A stretch of 55,388 bases of DNA from an uncultured Bacteroidota bacterium (GCA_902584445.1 CACHZY010000011.1:1-55388), one strand, 5' to 3'; shown: positions 34,172-43,199, counted from the stretch's first letter. Numbers and translations: made by a program. Notes: generated by a model from the letters alone, not told the origin.

Positions 34172-34588
34172 TTATTGTTTCACGTGGAACATTGCAATGC
34201 ATTCTTCTTCTTTAAGTCGCATAAATAATTTTTCGTCTGGACTTTTATCAGGATGACCAAAACAATGTAAAAGTGCATGCGAAAGAAGCCTAAGTGTCTC
34301 TTTTTCAACGCTTTGATTGTTTATTTTTGCATTTTGCTCAAGTGCATCATGTGAAATAAAGGCTTCCGCTGAAATTTCATTGTCTACAGAATAATCGAAG
34401 GTCAAAATATCAGTATCGTTGTCGTGATTTAGGTATTTTTGGTTCAATTCATAGAGCTTTCGGGCGTCAACAAAGTTATAATGAAGTTTTTGAATGATGA
34501 ATCCTTCTTTATTAGCTACCTTAACAAGCCATTCAGATAATTGTTTATTATCTAGGGTCAGAAAATCATTATGAAAGAATTGTATCAT
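34172..34588 (-). CDS. ybeY: Endoribonuclease YbeY (rRNA maturation factor)
   Basis: Zn-dependent endoribonuclease for 16S rRNA 3' maturation and ribosome quality control. It has 138 residues from the ATG at 34588 (MIQFFHNDF). LNQKYLNHDNDTDILTFDY and the metal motif HALLHCFGHPDKSPDE (H-x3-H-x5-H) are clear. An in-frame TTG at 34609 lies in the -7 box and is rejected. The last codons (MFHVKQ) are encoded by the parS site, so the DNA element shapes the C-terminus. Confidence 0.94.
   Translation of the reverse strand: MIQFFHNDFLTLDNKQLSEWLVKVANKEGFIIQKLHYNFVDARKLYELNQKYLNHDNDTDILTFDYSVDNEISAEAFISHDALEQNAKINNQSVEKETLRLLSHALLHCFGHPDKSPDEKLFMRLKEEECIAMFHVKQ
34176..34191. promoter_or_regulatory. 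parS-type ParB-binding site
   Basis: TGTTTCACGTGGAACA; its reverse complement TGTTCCACGTGAAACA is, as I recall it, identical to the parS in Bacillus subtilis spo0J and fits the pan-bacterial consensus TGTTnCACGTGAAACA. It overlaps the last codons of ybeY just before mnmG. ParB loads here for chromosome segregation. Confidence 0.85.
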
Positions 34589-34595
34589 TTTTTTG

Positions 34596-34603
34596 CAAAT
34601 ATA
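34596..34603 (-). promoter_or_regulatory. -7 box for ybeY-mnmG
   Basis: TATATTTG on the minus strand, 7 bp before the ybeY ATG, matches TAnnTTTG. A TTTG lies upstream but at only 14 bp spacing. The leader is very short. Confidence 0.55.
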
Positions 34604-34648
34604 AAACAAAGAAAAAACAAATAATTTCTTTAAGGCTACTCATGATAT

Positions 34649-34656
34649 TATCTTTG
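34649..34656 (+). promoter_or_regulatory. -7 box for gltX
   Basis: TATCTTTG, 14 bp before the gltX ATG, matches TAnnTTTG. It lies about 46 bp from the divergent ybeY box. Confidence 0.6.
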
Positions 34657-34670
34657 GTAAAAATTTATTT

Positions 34671-36158
34671 ATGAGCATACGCGTTAGATTTGCACCGAGC
34701 CCAACAGGGGCGCTTCACATTGGAGGATTAAGGACGGCACTATTCAACTATCTCTATGCCAAAAAACACAATGGTGAATTTATTTTAAGAATTGAAGATA
34801 CAGATCAGAGCCGAAGGGTTGATGGCGCAGAAGATTATATCACAACATCGCTTAAGTGGCTTGGTATTGAACAAGATGAGGGGCCTAAAAAAATGGGACG
34901 TTTTGGCCCATATAGACAAAGCGAAAGAAAAGAACTTTATACGCGAGAGATTATAAAACTTATTCAAGCAGGAAAGGCTTATTACGCTTTTGACTCAGAT
35001 GAGAAATTAGCTGAACTGAGAAAAGAATACGAAAAAAAAGGGCAATCATTTAAGTATTGCTCACTAAACAGAAATAATTTATTAAACTCCCTAAGCCTAA
35101 GTGAAAAGGAAACGAAAAAAAGAATAAAAGAGGAGAGCTATGTTATACGTCTTAAGGTGGAGTCAGGATTTACCGTAACTGTAGAGGACAAAATAAGGGG
35201 TAAGATCAAGGTTAATAGCGACGAAATTGATGATAAGATTTTGATTAAAGCAGACGGAATGCCAACATATCATTTTGCCAATGTTGTCGATGATCACCAC
35301 ATGAAAATTTCTCACGTGATTCGCGGAGAGGAATGGTTGCCATCCTTGCCCTTACACCAGCTAATATATTATGCTTTCGATTGGGCTGTGCCCCAGTTCA
35401 TGCACTTACCGTTAATCTTAAAACCAGAGGGTAAGGGAAAGCTTTCAAAAAGAGATGGGGATCAACTGGGTTTTCCAGTATATCCCTTGGAGTGGAATAG
35501 CAATATTGGATTTAAAGAAAGGGGCTTTTTACCAGAAGCACTTTTAAATTATATTTCACTATTGGGATGGAACCCCGGAACAGAAAAAGAAATTTTTGAA
35601 TTAGAAGAATTGATCCTATTGTTTGACATAGGAAAAATACAAAAAGGAGGAGCCCGATTCGATTTTAATAAAGCGCGATGGATTAATCATAAATTTATAG
35701 AACGCTCAGAATCAAAATCGGTTTTAGGGCGTTTTCCTGCGTTTTTTAGCACCATGTCGACAGTTGGGTCAGAAAAAGGTAAACTTGCCATCTATGAGCT
35801 TCTAAAAGAGCGGTTATTTTTATTAGAAGACTTCAAGTCTGAAGCTAACCTTTTATTTAATGATCCCACAAAATACGATGAAAAAGCAATTAAAAAAATT
35901 GAAAACAGCAAACCTGAAGAAGCACTCAATTTTTTGATTGAGTTAATCGAAAAAAATATCCCCGCTGCAAATTGGAAACAAGAATTACAAACTTGGAACG
36001 AAAAAGCCGATATTCCATTTGGGGTAATTATGCAAAGTTTAAGACTTGCAATTGTTGGGAGTTTAAGTGGCCCTGACATTTTTAGTGTTTGTGGCTTGCT
36101 CGAAAAAGAAGTAACTTTAAGAAGACTCAAAAAATTAATAATTTATTTAAATAATTAG
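34671..36158 (+). CDS. gltX: Glutamyl-tRNA synthetase
   Basis: Class Ib synthetase charging tRNA-Glu. It has 495 residues. HIGH motif in RFAPSPTGALHIGGLRTALFN (HIGG at ~17-20), FILRIEDTDQSR, and the KMSKS equivalent GKGKLSKRDGD at ~261-271. Since glnS is also present in the window, this enzyme is expected to be specific for tRNA-Glu. It is followed after 3 bp by the SPFH gene on the same strand. Confidence 0.97.
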   Translation: MSIRVRFAPSPTGALHIGGLRTALFNYLYAKKHNGEFILRIEDTDQSRRVDGAEDYITTSLKWLGIEQDEGPKKMGRFGPYRQSERKELYTREIIKLIQAGKAYYAFDSDEKLAELRKEYEKKGQSFKYCSLNRNNLLNSLSLSEKETKKRIKEESYVIRLKVESGFTVTVEDKIRGKIKVNSDEIDDKILIKADGMPTYHFANVVDDHHMKISHVIRGEEWLPSLPLHQLIYYAFDWAVPQFMHLPLILKPEGKGKLSKRDGDQLGFPVYPLEWNSNIGFKERGFLPEALLNYISLLGWNPGTEKEIFELEELILLFDIGKIQKGGARFDFNKARWINHKFIERSESKSVLGRFPAFFSTMSTVGSEKGKLAIYELLKERLFLLEDFKSEANLLFNDPTKYDEKAIKKIENSKPEEALNFLIELIEKNIPAANWKQELQTWNEKADIPFGVIMQSLRLAIVGSLSGPDIFSVCGLLEKEVTLRRLKKLIIYLNN

Positions 36159-36161
36159 CCT

Positions 36162-37106
36162 ATGGACCTTTCTACCTATATTATTGTTTTTTCAATTATC
36201 CTTTTAATTCTCTCAGGAGTCTTTGTGGTCAAACAACAAACTGCTGCTGTAATTGAACGCTTTGGTAAATTTCTTGCCATACGAAAACCTGGTCTTCATA
36301 TTAAAATTCCACTTATTGATAAAATAGCAGGAAGAGTAAGCATGAGAATTTTACAACTAGACGTGATCGTCGAAACAAAAACTAAAGATGATGTTTTTGT
36401 CAAACTTAAAGTTTCTGTCCAATACAAAATACTTCCTGAAAAAGTTTATGATGCATTTTACAAACTTGACTTTCCCCAAGACCAAATAACGTCTTATGTG
36501 TTCGATGTAGTAAGAGCAGTTGTCCCAAAAATGAGATTAGATGACGTGTTTGAAAAAAAGGACGAAATCGCTAACGCTGTAAAAGGAGAGTTAAATGACG
36601 CTATGGTTAATTATGGATATGATATTATTAAAGCTCTAGTAACAGACATTGACCCCGATGCAGAAGTAAAAACGGCCATGAATCGAATTAACGCTGCGGA
36701 GAGGGAAAAGATTGCAGCCCAATATGACGGTGACGCTGCCAGAATCTTAATCGTTGAGAAAGCCAAAGCGGAGGCTGAAAGTAAACGTCTTCAAGGTCAG
36801 GGAATCGCAGATCAGAGAAGAGAAATTGCAAGAGGATTGGAAGAATCTGTAGACGTACTTAATAATGTTGGTATTAATTCACAAGAGGCATCGGCGCTGA
36901 TTGTTGTGACCCAGCATTACGATACACTCCAGTCAATAGGAGAAGAAACTAACAGTAATCTTATTTTGCTGCCTAATTCACCCCAAGCTGGAAGTGATAT
37001 GCTAAACAACATGGTGGCTTCTTTTTCAGCCAGTAACCAGATTGGTGAGGCCATGAAAAAAGAAAATAAAAAAAGAATTGATGATAAAAAGGTTGATAAA
37101 TCCTAA
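36162..37106 (+). CDS. SPFH/stomatin-like (slipin) membrane protein
   Basis: 314 residues. One N-terminal membrane helix (~4-24), an SPFH/band 7 domain (~25-190; QQTAAVIERFGKFLAIRKPGLHIKIPLIDKIAGRV, MRILQLDVIVETKTKDDVFV), then a charged coiled coil (~185-235, REKIAAQYDGDAARILIVEKAKAEAESKRLQ). SPFH proteins oligomerise at membranes and organise microdomains or protease complexes. No NfeD-type partner is adjacent. It is 3 bp after gltX and abuts the convergent glnS stop with no gap. Confidence 0.9.
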   Translation: MDLSTYIIVFSIILLILSGVFVVKQQTAAVIERFGKFLAIRKPGLHIKIPLIDKIAGRVSMRILQLDVIVETKTKDDVFVKLKVSVQYKILPEKVYDAFYKLDFPQDQITSYVFDVVRAVVPKMRLDDVFEKKDEIANAVKGELNDAMVNYGYDIIKALVTDIDPDAEVKTAMNRINAAEREKIAAQYDGDAARILIVEKAKAEAESKRLQGQGIADQRREIARGLEESVDVLNNVGINSQEASALIVVTQHYDTLQSIGEETNSNLILLPNSPQAGSDMLNNMVASFSASNQIGEAMKKENKKRIDDKKVDKS

Positions 37107-38774
37107 TTAAGTCTTTTGCCAAGTATCACGAAGGCCAACTGTTTTGTTAAAAACGAGTTGGCCTTCATCGTTTTTACTATCAAGGATGAAATATCCTATG
37201 CGCTGAAATTGAAACTTTGACCCTAAAGGAGAGTTGAGTACATAAGGCTCAATATATCCATTAGTTATCTCCAAAGATTGTTGATTAACATGCTCGCCAA
37301 GGTCTTCATCTTTGTTTTTGTCGGGCTCAGGAATTGAAAATAAACGGTCATATAAGTTAATTTGAATCGGCAGCGAATCTAAACGGGTAACCCAGTGTAA
37401 AGTCCCCTTGACTTTTCTTTGACTCTCTTTAGAGCCTGATCCACTTTTGCTCAAAGGATCATAGGTGCATATGATTTCCTCTATGTCTCCATCAGAGTTT
37501 TTTATGACCTCTTCACCTTTTATTATGTAAGCATTCTTTAAGCGAACTTCTTTTCCTAAGGATAATCTAAAAAACTTACGGTTGGCTTCTTCACGAAAAT
37601 CCTCCTGTTCAATATAGAGATCTCCTGAAAAGGGAATTTCTCGCTGCCCAGCCTTTTCATCCTCAGGGTTATTATTAGCTGTGACCATTTCGGTTTGTCC
37701 CGCTGGGTAGTTTTTAATAGTCAACTTAACCGGCTTGGTGACCGCCATAACACGCGGGGCAATTTTATTAAGGTGGTCTCTAACGGAGAACTCTAACAAA
37801 GATGCGTCAATGATATTATCTCTTTTAGCTACACCAGCAGCTTTAACAAAGTTTTGAAGAGATTCCGGAGTATACCCTCTTTTTCTTAGTCCGCTGATAG
37901 TTGGTAATCTTGGATCGTCCCAACCATTAACATGACCTTGGTCTACAAGTTTTTTAAGTTTTCTTTTGCTGGTAACAGTATAAGAAAGGTTTAATCTTGC
38001 AAACTCACGCTGTTTGGGGCGAATATTTTTAAGCGGTGACAACGCATCAAGAAACCAATCATAAAGGTCACGGTGAGGTTTAAATTCTAATGAACAAAGT
38101 GAATGAGATATGCTTTCTATGTAATCTGATTCGCCGTGTGTCCAATCATACATTGGGTAAATACTCCACTTAGTACCAGTCCTGTGATGAGGTTTATTAA
38201 GAATCCTATAAATTACTGGATCCCTCAATAACATGTTGGCAGAAGCCATATCAATTTTTGCCCTAAGTACATGAGAACCCTCATCGAAAACTCCTCCTTT
38301 CATTTGTTGAAAAAGCAGTTTGTTTTCCTCAATTGTTCGACCTCGATAAGGACTATTTTCTCCTGCTTGGGTAGGGGTTCCTTTTTGTGATGCTATTTGC
38401 TCGGAATTTTGGGAATCAACATAAGCTAAGTCCCTTTCTATCAACAATATGGCCCAGTCGTATAATTGTTGAAAATAGTCGGATGCGTAACATTCTTTAT
38501 CCCAAAGAAATCCCAACCAACTAATGTCTTTTTTGATTGCCTCAACAAATTGAGATTCTTCCTTTGCCGGGTTAGTATCATCAAACCTTAGATTAACCGG
38601 AGCGTTGTAGCGGTACCCCAGATTAAAGTTTAAGCAAATGGCCTTTATATGGCCAATATGTAAATATCCGTTAGGCTCCGGTGGAAAACGAAAACGCAAG
38701 TGTTTTGGAGATAAACCAGATTTTAAGTCTTCTTCTATAATATGCTCAATAAAGTTTAGTGGTCGCTCGGCCAT
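37107..38774 (-). CDS. glnS: Glutaminyl-tRNA synthetase
   Basis: Class Ib synthetase charging tRNA-Gln directly. It has 555 residues from ATG 38774 (MAERPLNFIEHII). FPPEPNGYLHIGHIKAI holds the HIGH motif; LRFDDTNPAKE follows; the KMSKS-type loop is VTSKRKLKKLV. Two anticodon-binding beta-barrels follow, ending at YFILDSKNDEGQLVFNKTVGLRD. A TTG at 38789 is part of the -7 box and not the start. Confidence 0.97.
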   Translation of the reverse strand: MAERPLNFIEHIIEEDLKSGLSPKHLRFRFPPEPNGYLHIGHIKAICLNFNLGYRYNAPVNLRFDDTNPAKEESQFVEAIKKDISWLGFLWDKECYASDYFQQLYDWAILLIERDLAYVDSQNSEQIASQKGTPTQAGENSPYRGRTIEENKLLFQQMKGGVFDEGSHVLRAKIDMASANMLLRDPVIYRILNKPHHRTGTKWSIYPMYDWTHGESDYIESISHSLCSLEFKPHRDLYDWFLDALSPLKNIRPKQREFARLNLSYTVTSKRKLKKLVDQGHVNGWDDPRLPTISGLRKRGYTPESLQNFVKAAGVAKRDNIIDASLLEFSVRDHLNKIAPRVMAVTKPVKLTIKNYPAGQTEMVTANNNPEDEKAGQREIPFSGDLYIEQEDFREEANRKFFRLSLGKEVRLKNAYIIKGEEVIKNSDGDIEEIICTYDPLSKSGSGSKESQRKVKGTLHWVTRLDSLPIQINLYDRLFSIPEPDKNKDEDLGEHVNQQSLEITNGYIEPYVLNSPLGSKFQFQRIGYFILDSKNDEGQLVFNKTVGLRDTWQKT

Positions 38775-38786
38775 AAAAAATTTTAT

Positions 38787-38794
38787 CAAATATA
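38787..38794 (-). promoter_or_regulatory. -7 box for glnS
   Basis: TATATTTG on the minus strand, 12 bp before the glnS ATG. It lies about 40 bp from the divergent folB box (38834-38841). Confidence 0.6.
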
Positions 38795-38833
38795 TTAAAA
38801 GCAGAATTGTAAGAATATAATTATAGGGTATTA

Positions 38834-38841
38834 TATATTTG
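38834..38841 (+). promoter_or_regulatory. -7 box for folB
   Basis: TATATTTG, 13 bp before the folB ATG; a TTG at 38807-38809 lies 24 bp upstream, one base beyond the usual spacing. Confidence 0.55.
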
Positions 38842-38854
38842 CCAAAAACATTAG

Positions 38855-39211
38855 ATGGATGAAATTGTTTTAGAGAATATAAGTATTTATGCCTTTCATG
38901 GGTGCATGAAAGAGGAAGCTAGAATTGGAAGTGATTACATTATAAACCTAAATGTAAAAGCAGATCTACAAGATGCTTCCATTTCTGACCAACTCGAGGA
39001 TACTATAAATTATGTTGATTTGCTCAAGATCGTGAATGAAGAAATGGCAATAAGCTCGAAGCTTCTTGAACATGTAGCAGAGCGAATAGTATCTAGGATT
39101 CTTCGTACAATGAAAATGGTAAACAATGTTCAGGTAAAGGTTGCAAAACAAAACCCTCCAATTAATGGGAACATCTCTTCAGTAACTATCATAAGAAAAG
39201 GAAGTCGATAG
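38855..39211 (+). CDS. folB: Dihydroneopterin aldolase
   Basis: Folate-pathway enzyme converting 7,8-dihydroneopterin to 6-hydroxymethyl-dihydropterin and glycolaldehyde. It has 118 residues, normal size. ISIYAFHGCMKEEARIGSDYIINLNVKAD, DTINYVDLLKIV, LLEHVAERI (catalytic Glu region) and VKVAKQNPPINGNI are all characteristic. Short stand-alone gene, followed by tRNA-Cys after 41 bp. Confidence 0.95.
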   Translation: MDEIVLENISIYAFHGCMKEEARIGSDYIINLNVKADLQDASISDQLEDTINYVDLLKIVNEEMAISSKLLEHVAERIVSRILRTMKMVNNVQVKVAKQNPPINGNISSVTIIRKGSR

Positions 39212-39238
39212 TTTAAAAAATATAGATTAAAATTTTAT

Positions 39239-39246
39239 TACTTTTG
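39239..39246 (+). promoter_or_regulatory. -7 box for tRNA-Cys
   Basis: TACTTTTG matches TAnnTTTG and ends 6 bp before the first base of the tRNA, so transcription should start at or next to the mature 5' end. Confidence 0.55.
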
Positions 39247-39252
39247 AGGCAT

Positions 39253-39323
39253 GGCATCGTGGCCGAGTGGCTAGGCAGAGCTCTGCAAAAGCTTGTACAG
39301 CGGTTCGAATCCGCTCGATGCCT
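39253..39323 (+). tRNA. tRNA-Cys (GCA)
   Basis: 71-nt cloverleaf read by hand. Acceptor GGCATCG pairs with CGATGCC at the 3' end; the anticodon stem GAGCT/AGCTT (one G-U) holds the loop CTGCAAA with anticodon GCA at 39285-39287; the T arm is AGCGG-TTCGAAT-CCGCT. The discriminator base is T (U73), as expected for tRNA-Cys. CCA is not encoded. Confidence 0.96.
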
Positions 39324-39347
39324 CTTGATGTTTCCTAGTTTAGTTGA

Positions 39348-40058
39348 TCATTTCATTTCAAAAATTTGCCCCCCAATTGTTTTTTTGGTTACTATTTTAT
39401 TTGGATTACCATAGATTCTTATAATTCCTCCTGCAGTAACTTTAGCTTCTATCAGTTTAGATGCGTTTACATATGATAGGCCTCCAGCTGTAACACTAGC
39501 TTTTGTTTGTTCGGATAGAAGTGTTTCTGCCTCACAAGCCCCTCCGCTATTAACAACGGTTTGGTGATTAGTGACTTTGCCTGATAAAAAGAGTTGACCC
39601 CCGGTACTCACTAATGAAGAAATTTTCTCTCCTTGAAAAACTAGGCTCATACTAGATCCTTCTTGTACTTTGAGCGAAATACTAGTCTGGTTATAGGTCT
39701 TGTCAGAACTTAAATCGCTCCCTTGATAGAGGGATATTTCGTCTAGAATGGCCTTATGATATAATTCAACATAAGTAAAAGTTGGGTTAAGAATATGTTC
39801 TAATGAATGACGAATTTTAAGTGTCTTTCTCTTTATTTTTGTTACCACACTTACATTATCTTCTCCACTTATAACAAGCTTATTTTGATCGGAGGGTATA
39901 AGCTTAACTTCAATACCGGAATATACTTTAATATTTATAAAGTCATCAACTAAAACCTCTCTCACATGAGTGGCCTCATTTATTTGGTTTTCTTCTTGAG
40001 CGTTAATAAAATAAGGTAAGATGAGAAAAAAACAAAAAATATACTTAACTCGAATCAT
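39348..40058 (-). CDS. DUF2807 (GIN-type head domain) secreted protein
   Basis: 236 residues with a signal peptide (~1-20, ending YFINAQ). The rest is a repetitive beta-helix-like domain: DDFINIKVYSGIEVKLIP, KLVISGEDNVSVVTKI, LSYVNASKLIEAKVTAGG and the C-terminal KKTIGGQIFEMK. This matches DUF2807 auto-transporter-adhesin-head/GIN proteins of Bacteroidetes, function unknown. It is 32 bp after rnr on the same strand. Confidence 0.82.
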   Translation of the reverse strand: MIRVKYIFCFFLILPYFINAQEENQINEATHVREVLVDDFINIKVYSGIEVKLIPSDQNKLVISGEDNVSVVTKIKRKTLKIRHSLEHILNPTFTYVELYHKAILDEISLYQGSDLSSDKTYNQTSISLKVQEGSSMSLVFQGEKISSLVSTGGQLFLSGKVTNHQTVVNSGGACEAETLLSEQTKASVTAGGLSYVNASKLIEAKVTAGGIIRIYGNPNKIVTKKTIGGQIFEMK

Positions 40059-40090
40059 AGTTTATATTTATTTAATCCTAAATTAATTAA

Positions 40091-42262
40091 TTATTCTAAT
40101 GTTTCTGACAAAATAAAATCTAATTGTCTTTTTAATAAATCTGTCTTTTTTACAATTATTTTTACAAGGCTTCCTAATTGATAACACTTTTTAGTTTTCT
40201 CCCCAATTAAGCTGTGTGACTGCTCATTATATAAAAAATAATCTCCTTTTATTTCACTTATTTTAATAAACCCCTCACACTTGTTTTCTAAAATTTCCAC
40301 ATAGATTCCTCTGTCTGTTACTCCAGATATAACCCCTTCAAAACATTGGTCAATTTTATCTTCCATGAATTTGACTTGCATGTATTTTATTGAATCTCTT
40401 TCCGCTTTAGTTGCTAATTGTTCTCTACTAGATGAGTGTATGCAGGCCTCTTCTAAAGCTTCTTTATTAATATTATTATGGCCGTTAATGTAAGATTCTA
40501 GCAAACGGTGTACTAGAATATCTGGATATCTTCTAATTGGTGAAGTAAAATGTGTGTAATGCTCAAAGGCTAACCCATAATGTCCTATATTATCTGTAGT
40601 ATAAACTGCTTTACTCATAGCACGAATTGTGAGGGTATCTATTAATTGTTGTTCGCTTTTACCATGAGATTCTTGCAGTAGTATGTTAAGGGACTTATTT
40701 ATTTCATTGGAATTTAAGTCTAGTTGATATCCTAAATTTTTGGCAACGTTTTGGAGATTAGTTAGTTTATCCTCGTCTGGCAAATCATGAACTCTATACA
40801 CAAAAGGTTTTTTTTGTTTAAATTTTCCAATAAACTCCGCTACCCTTCTATTTGCAAGTAACATTAGTTCCTCTACGAGTTTATTAGCATCCTTTGATGT
40901 CTTGAAATAAATACTACTTGGATTATCATGTTTATCTAAATCAAATTTCACCTCGACTCTATCGAATGATAAAGCCCCTTTTTTCATTCTTTTTTCCCTT
41001 AGGAACTTTGCATAGGAATTAAGTTTTAATAGGGCAGAACATATTTCTTCAGATACGCTGTACGATTGACCGCTTAAAGATACATCAGCAGTAACCCTTT
41101 TATCTTCTGAATCTAAAATGGATTGAACCTCTTCATAAGAAAAGCGATGGTCTGAATAAATAAGTGTTTTACCAAACCATTCTTCCTCTATCACCATTTT
41201 GTCATCTAAAACAAATACCGCTGAAAATGTAAATTTTTCCTCTTTTGGCCTCAAAGAACACACACCATTTGATAAGAATTCAGGTAACATCGGTACAACC
41301 CTATCTACAAGATAGACTGATGTTGCTCTCTCATAAGCTTCTTCATCCAAGATAGAGTTTGGTTTAACATAATGAGATACATCCGCTATATGAATCCCTA
41401 TTTCTGTCTTATTTCCTGCTAGAGGAGCATAAGATATTGCATCATCAAAGTCTTTGGCAGTGACAGGGTCAATTGTAAATGTTGTTTTTTTTCTAAAGTC
41501 TCTTCTGGCTGAAATCTGATTTTTTTCAATTTTTGTACTAATTCTTTGTGTATAATTTATAACATCAAGAGGAAAAGCCTCAGGAAAATTATAATCATGC
41601 ATTATCGCATGCATTTCTGTATTGAGTTCTCCTGGCTGCCCAAGTGATTTTATAATTCTTCCAAAAGGAGAAGATGCTTTTCTTGGCCATTCTTTAAAAT
41701 CAACAATTACTTTATCTCCATCTTTAAAGTCTTTTAATTCCTCTGACTCAATAAAGAAGTCAGTATGTATCTTATTTCCTCGGGTATTAACAAAACCAAA
41801 GTCTTTTTTACGATCCAGAATACCTATGAAATTTTGATTTTTTCTTTCTATAATTTCTACTATTTCCGCTTCATTTCTTCCACTTTTTTTTCTTTTGAAT
41901 TGGTAAACAAAAACTAAATCACCATTAAACGCCCTACCAAGATTTTTACGTGCTACAAAAATATCGTCTTCACCTTCTGGCATTAAAAGATATCCATTTC
42001 CAGATGAGTTAACTTCAATTATACCCTCTTTGTAATTCTTTTTATCTATTAGTAAATTAAATTTTCCATGCGCATTTTGCTTTAAAATCTTTTGAGAGCA
42101 AAGTTTTCCTAAAGATTTTATAATTGCGTTTCTAATTTTAGTGTCTTTTACATCTAATCTTGCAGCAATTTGTTTGTGATTAAATGATTGGTTGGGATTG
42201 TTTTTAAAGATAGATAGTATTTTTCCTTGAAGGTTTCTGTCTTTCTTTTTCTTTTTTGACAT
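40091..42262 (-). CDS. rnr: Ribonuclease R
   Basis: Processive 3'-5' exoribonuclease of the RNB/RNase II family, degrading structured RNA. It has 723 residues from ATG 42262 (MSKKKKKDRN). An N-terminal winged-helix region (~15-70) and cold-shock domains precede the RNB domain with FTIDPVTAKDFDDAISY (metal-binding Asp) and HIADVSHYVKP; HYTHFTSPIRRYPDILVHR follows; an S1 domain (~635-710) ends the protein. The upstream TTG at 42265 was rejected. Divergent from rpiB across the long AT-rich spacer. Confidence 0.97.
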   Translation of the reverse strand: MSKKKKKDRNLQGKILSIFKNNPNQSFNHKQIAARLDVKDTKIRNAIIKSLGKLCSQKILKQNAHGKFNLLIDKKNYKEGIIEVNSSGNGYLLMPEGEDDIFVARKNLGRAFNGDLVFVYQFKRKKSGRNEAEIVEIIERKNQNFIGILDRKKDFGFVNTRGNKIHTDFFIESEELKDFKDGDKVIVDFKEWPRKASSPFGRIIKSLGQPGELNTEMHAIMHDYNFPEAFPLDVINYTQRISTKIEKNQISARRDFRKKTTFTIDPVTAKDFDDAISYAPLAGNKTEIGIHIADVSHYVKPNSILDEEAYERATSVYLVDRVVPMLPEFLSNGVCSLRPKEEKFTFSAVFVLDDKMVIEEEWFGKTLIYSDHRFSYEEVQSILDSEDKRVTADVSLSGQSYSVSEEICSALLKLNSYAKFLREKRMKKGALSFDRVEVKFDLDKHDNPSSIYFKTSKDANKLVEELMLLANRRVAEFIGKFKQKKPFVYRVHDLPDEDKLTNLQNVAKNLGYQLDLNSNEINKSLNILLQESHGKSEQQLIDTLTIRAMSKAVYTTDNIGHYGLAFEHYTHFTSPIRRYPDILVHRLLESYINGHNNINKEALEEACIHSSSREQLATKAERDSIKYMQVKFMEDKIDQCFEGVISGVTDRGIYVEILENKCEGFIKISEIKGDYFLYNEQSHSLIGEKTKKCYQLGSLVKIIVKKTDLLKRQLDFILSETLE

Positions 42263-42757
42263 CAATAATTTATCTACTGCAAATTTATACTTTCTTTTTT
42301 TTCCAAAACATTATCTTATTAAAAGCATTAACAGATTAATTATTGTTTTTTTAATTTTTTTTAAAAACATAATGGCTATTATATAATGTTAATAGTGGGA
42401 TAATTTTATTGAATATTTAATCTACTTATTTAAAGAAGAATGTTGTTAACGTTTTATAAGCTAAATGCATAATATTAAAATACTGTATTACATATATTTA
42501 TATAAATAATAAACAGTTGTTGAAATATCAATACAGTTAATAATTTAATTAAAAAGATAAAGAATTTATTGTCTATAAAACTGGTTTATGTGCTAATAAG
42601 TTGAGTAATTAAAGTAATAAAATAAATAGGTTGACAATATTATTTGTATACATGAAAATTTTTTAAGTTTTTGCAAAATCAATTAATAAATCTTATTAAC
42701 AAATAATTAAACTACTGGATAACAATTAAACTTAAAGTATTTAAATTTAAAAAAAAA
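42263..42757. other. Long AT-rich non-coding spacer (only gap over 300 bp); weak oriC candidate
   Basis: 495 bp between divergent rnr and rpiB with no credible ORF. By hand count of the full lines 42301-42720 it is about 17% G+C, far below flanking genes. It holds the rnr promoter at the left end and two loose DnaA-box-like 9-mers, TTATTAACA (42693-42701) and ACTGGATAA (42714-42722; complement TTATCCAGT). No tandem repeat, tRNA or clear hairpin was seen. Confidence 0.5.
42280..42287 (-). promoter_or_regulatory. Promoter -7 box for rnr
   Basis: TAAATTTG on the minus strand, 17 bp before the rnr ATG; a TTTTG ends 16 bp upstream of it, close to the -33 spacing. Confidence 0.6.
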
Positions 42758-43189
42758 ATGAAAATATCTATAGGGAACGATCACGCAGGCACAAAATTAA
42801 AAGAGGCTGTTAAATTTTATTTGGAAAAAAATGGTCATGAGGTGAAAAATCACGGCACTGATTTAAATCAAAGCGTGGATTATCCAGAGTTTGTTCATCC
42901 AGTGGCAAATGATGTAAAAAAAGGAAAAGCAGATTTAGGAATAGTAATTTGTGGAAGCGGAAATGGAGCCGCGATGACAGCTAATAAACACCAAAAAATA
43001 AGAGCAGCTCTATGTTGGACAGAAGAAATTACAAAGTTATCCAGAAGTCATAACGATGCTAATATTATGAGTGTTCCAGCCAGATTTGTAAGCCCAAAAG
43101 ATGCTCTAGGAATGGTAGATATTTTTATTTCAACCCCTTTTGAAGGAGGAAGGCATAAAAACAGAATAGATAAAATACCCTGTCAATAG
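42758..43189 (+). CDS. rpiB: Ribose-5-phosphate isomerase B
   Basis: Pentose phosphate enzyme of the RpiB/LacAB family interconverting ribose 5-phosphate and ribulose 5-phosphate. It has 143 residues. ISIGNDHAGTKLKEAVKFYL, VDYPEFVHPVA, LGIVICGSGNGAAMTANKH (catalytic Cys in ICGSG), and SRSHNDANIMSVPARF are the family signatures. Convergent with rnpA; a hairpin lies between. Confidence 0.96.
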   Translation: MKISIGNDHAGTKLKEAVKFYLEKNGHEVKNHGTDLNQSVDYPEFVHPVANDVKKGKADLGIVICGSGNGAAMTANKHQKIRAALCWTEEITKLSRSHNDANIMSVPARFVSPKDALGMVDIFISTPFEGGRHKNRIDKIPCQ

Positions 43190-43199
43190 CAAATAAGAG

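Noticed and set aside
35306-35321. CTCACGTGATTC in gltX as a third parS-like site
   Set aside because: Only the central CACGTG matches well; the flanks differ at several positions and the bases are explained by the conserved residues SHVIRGEEW.
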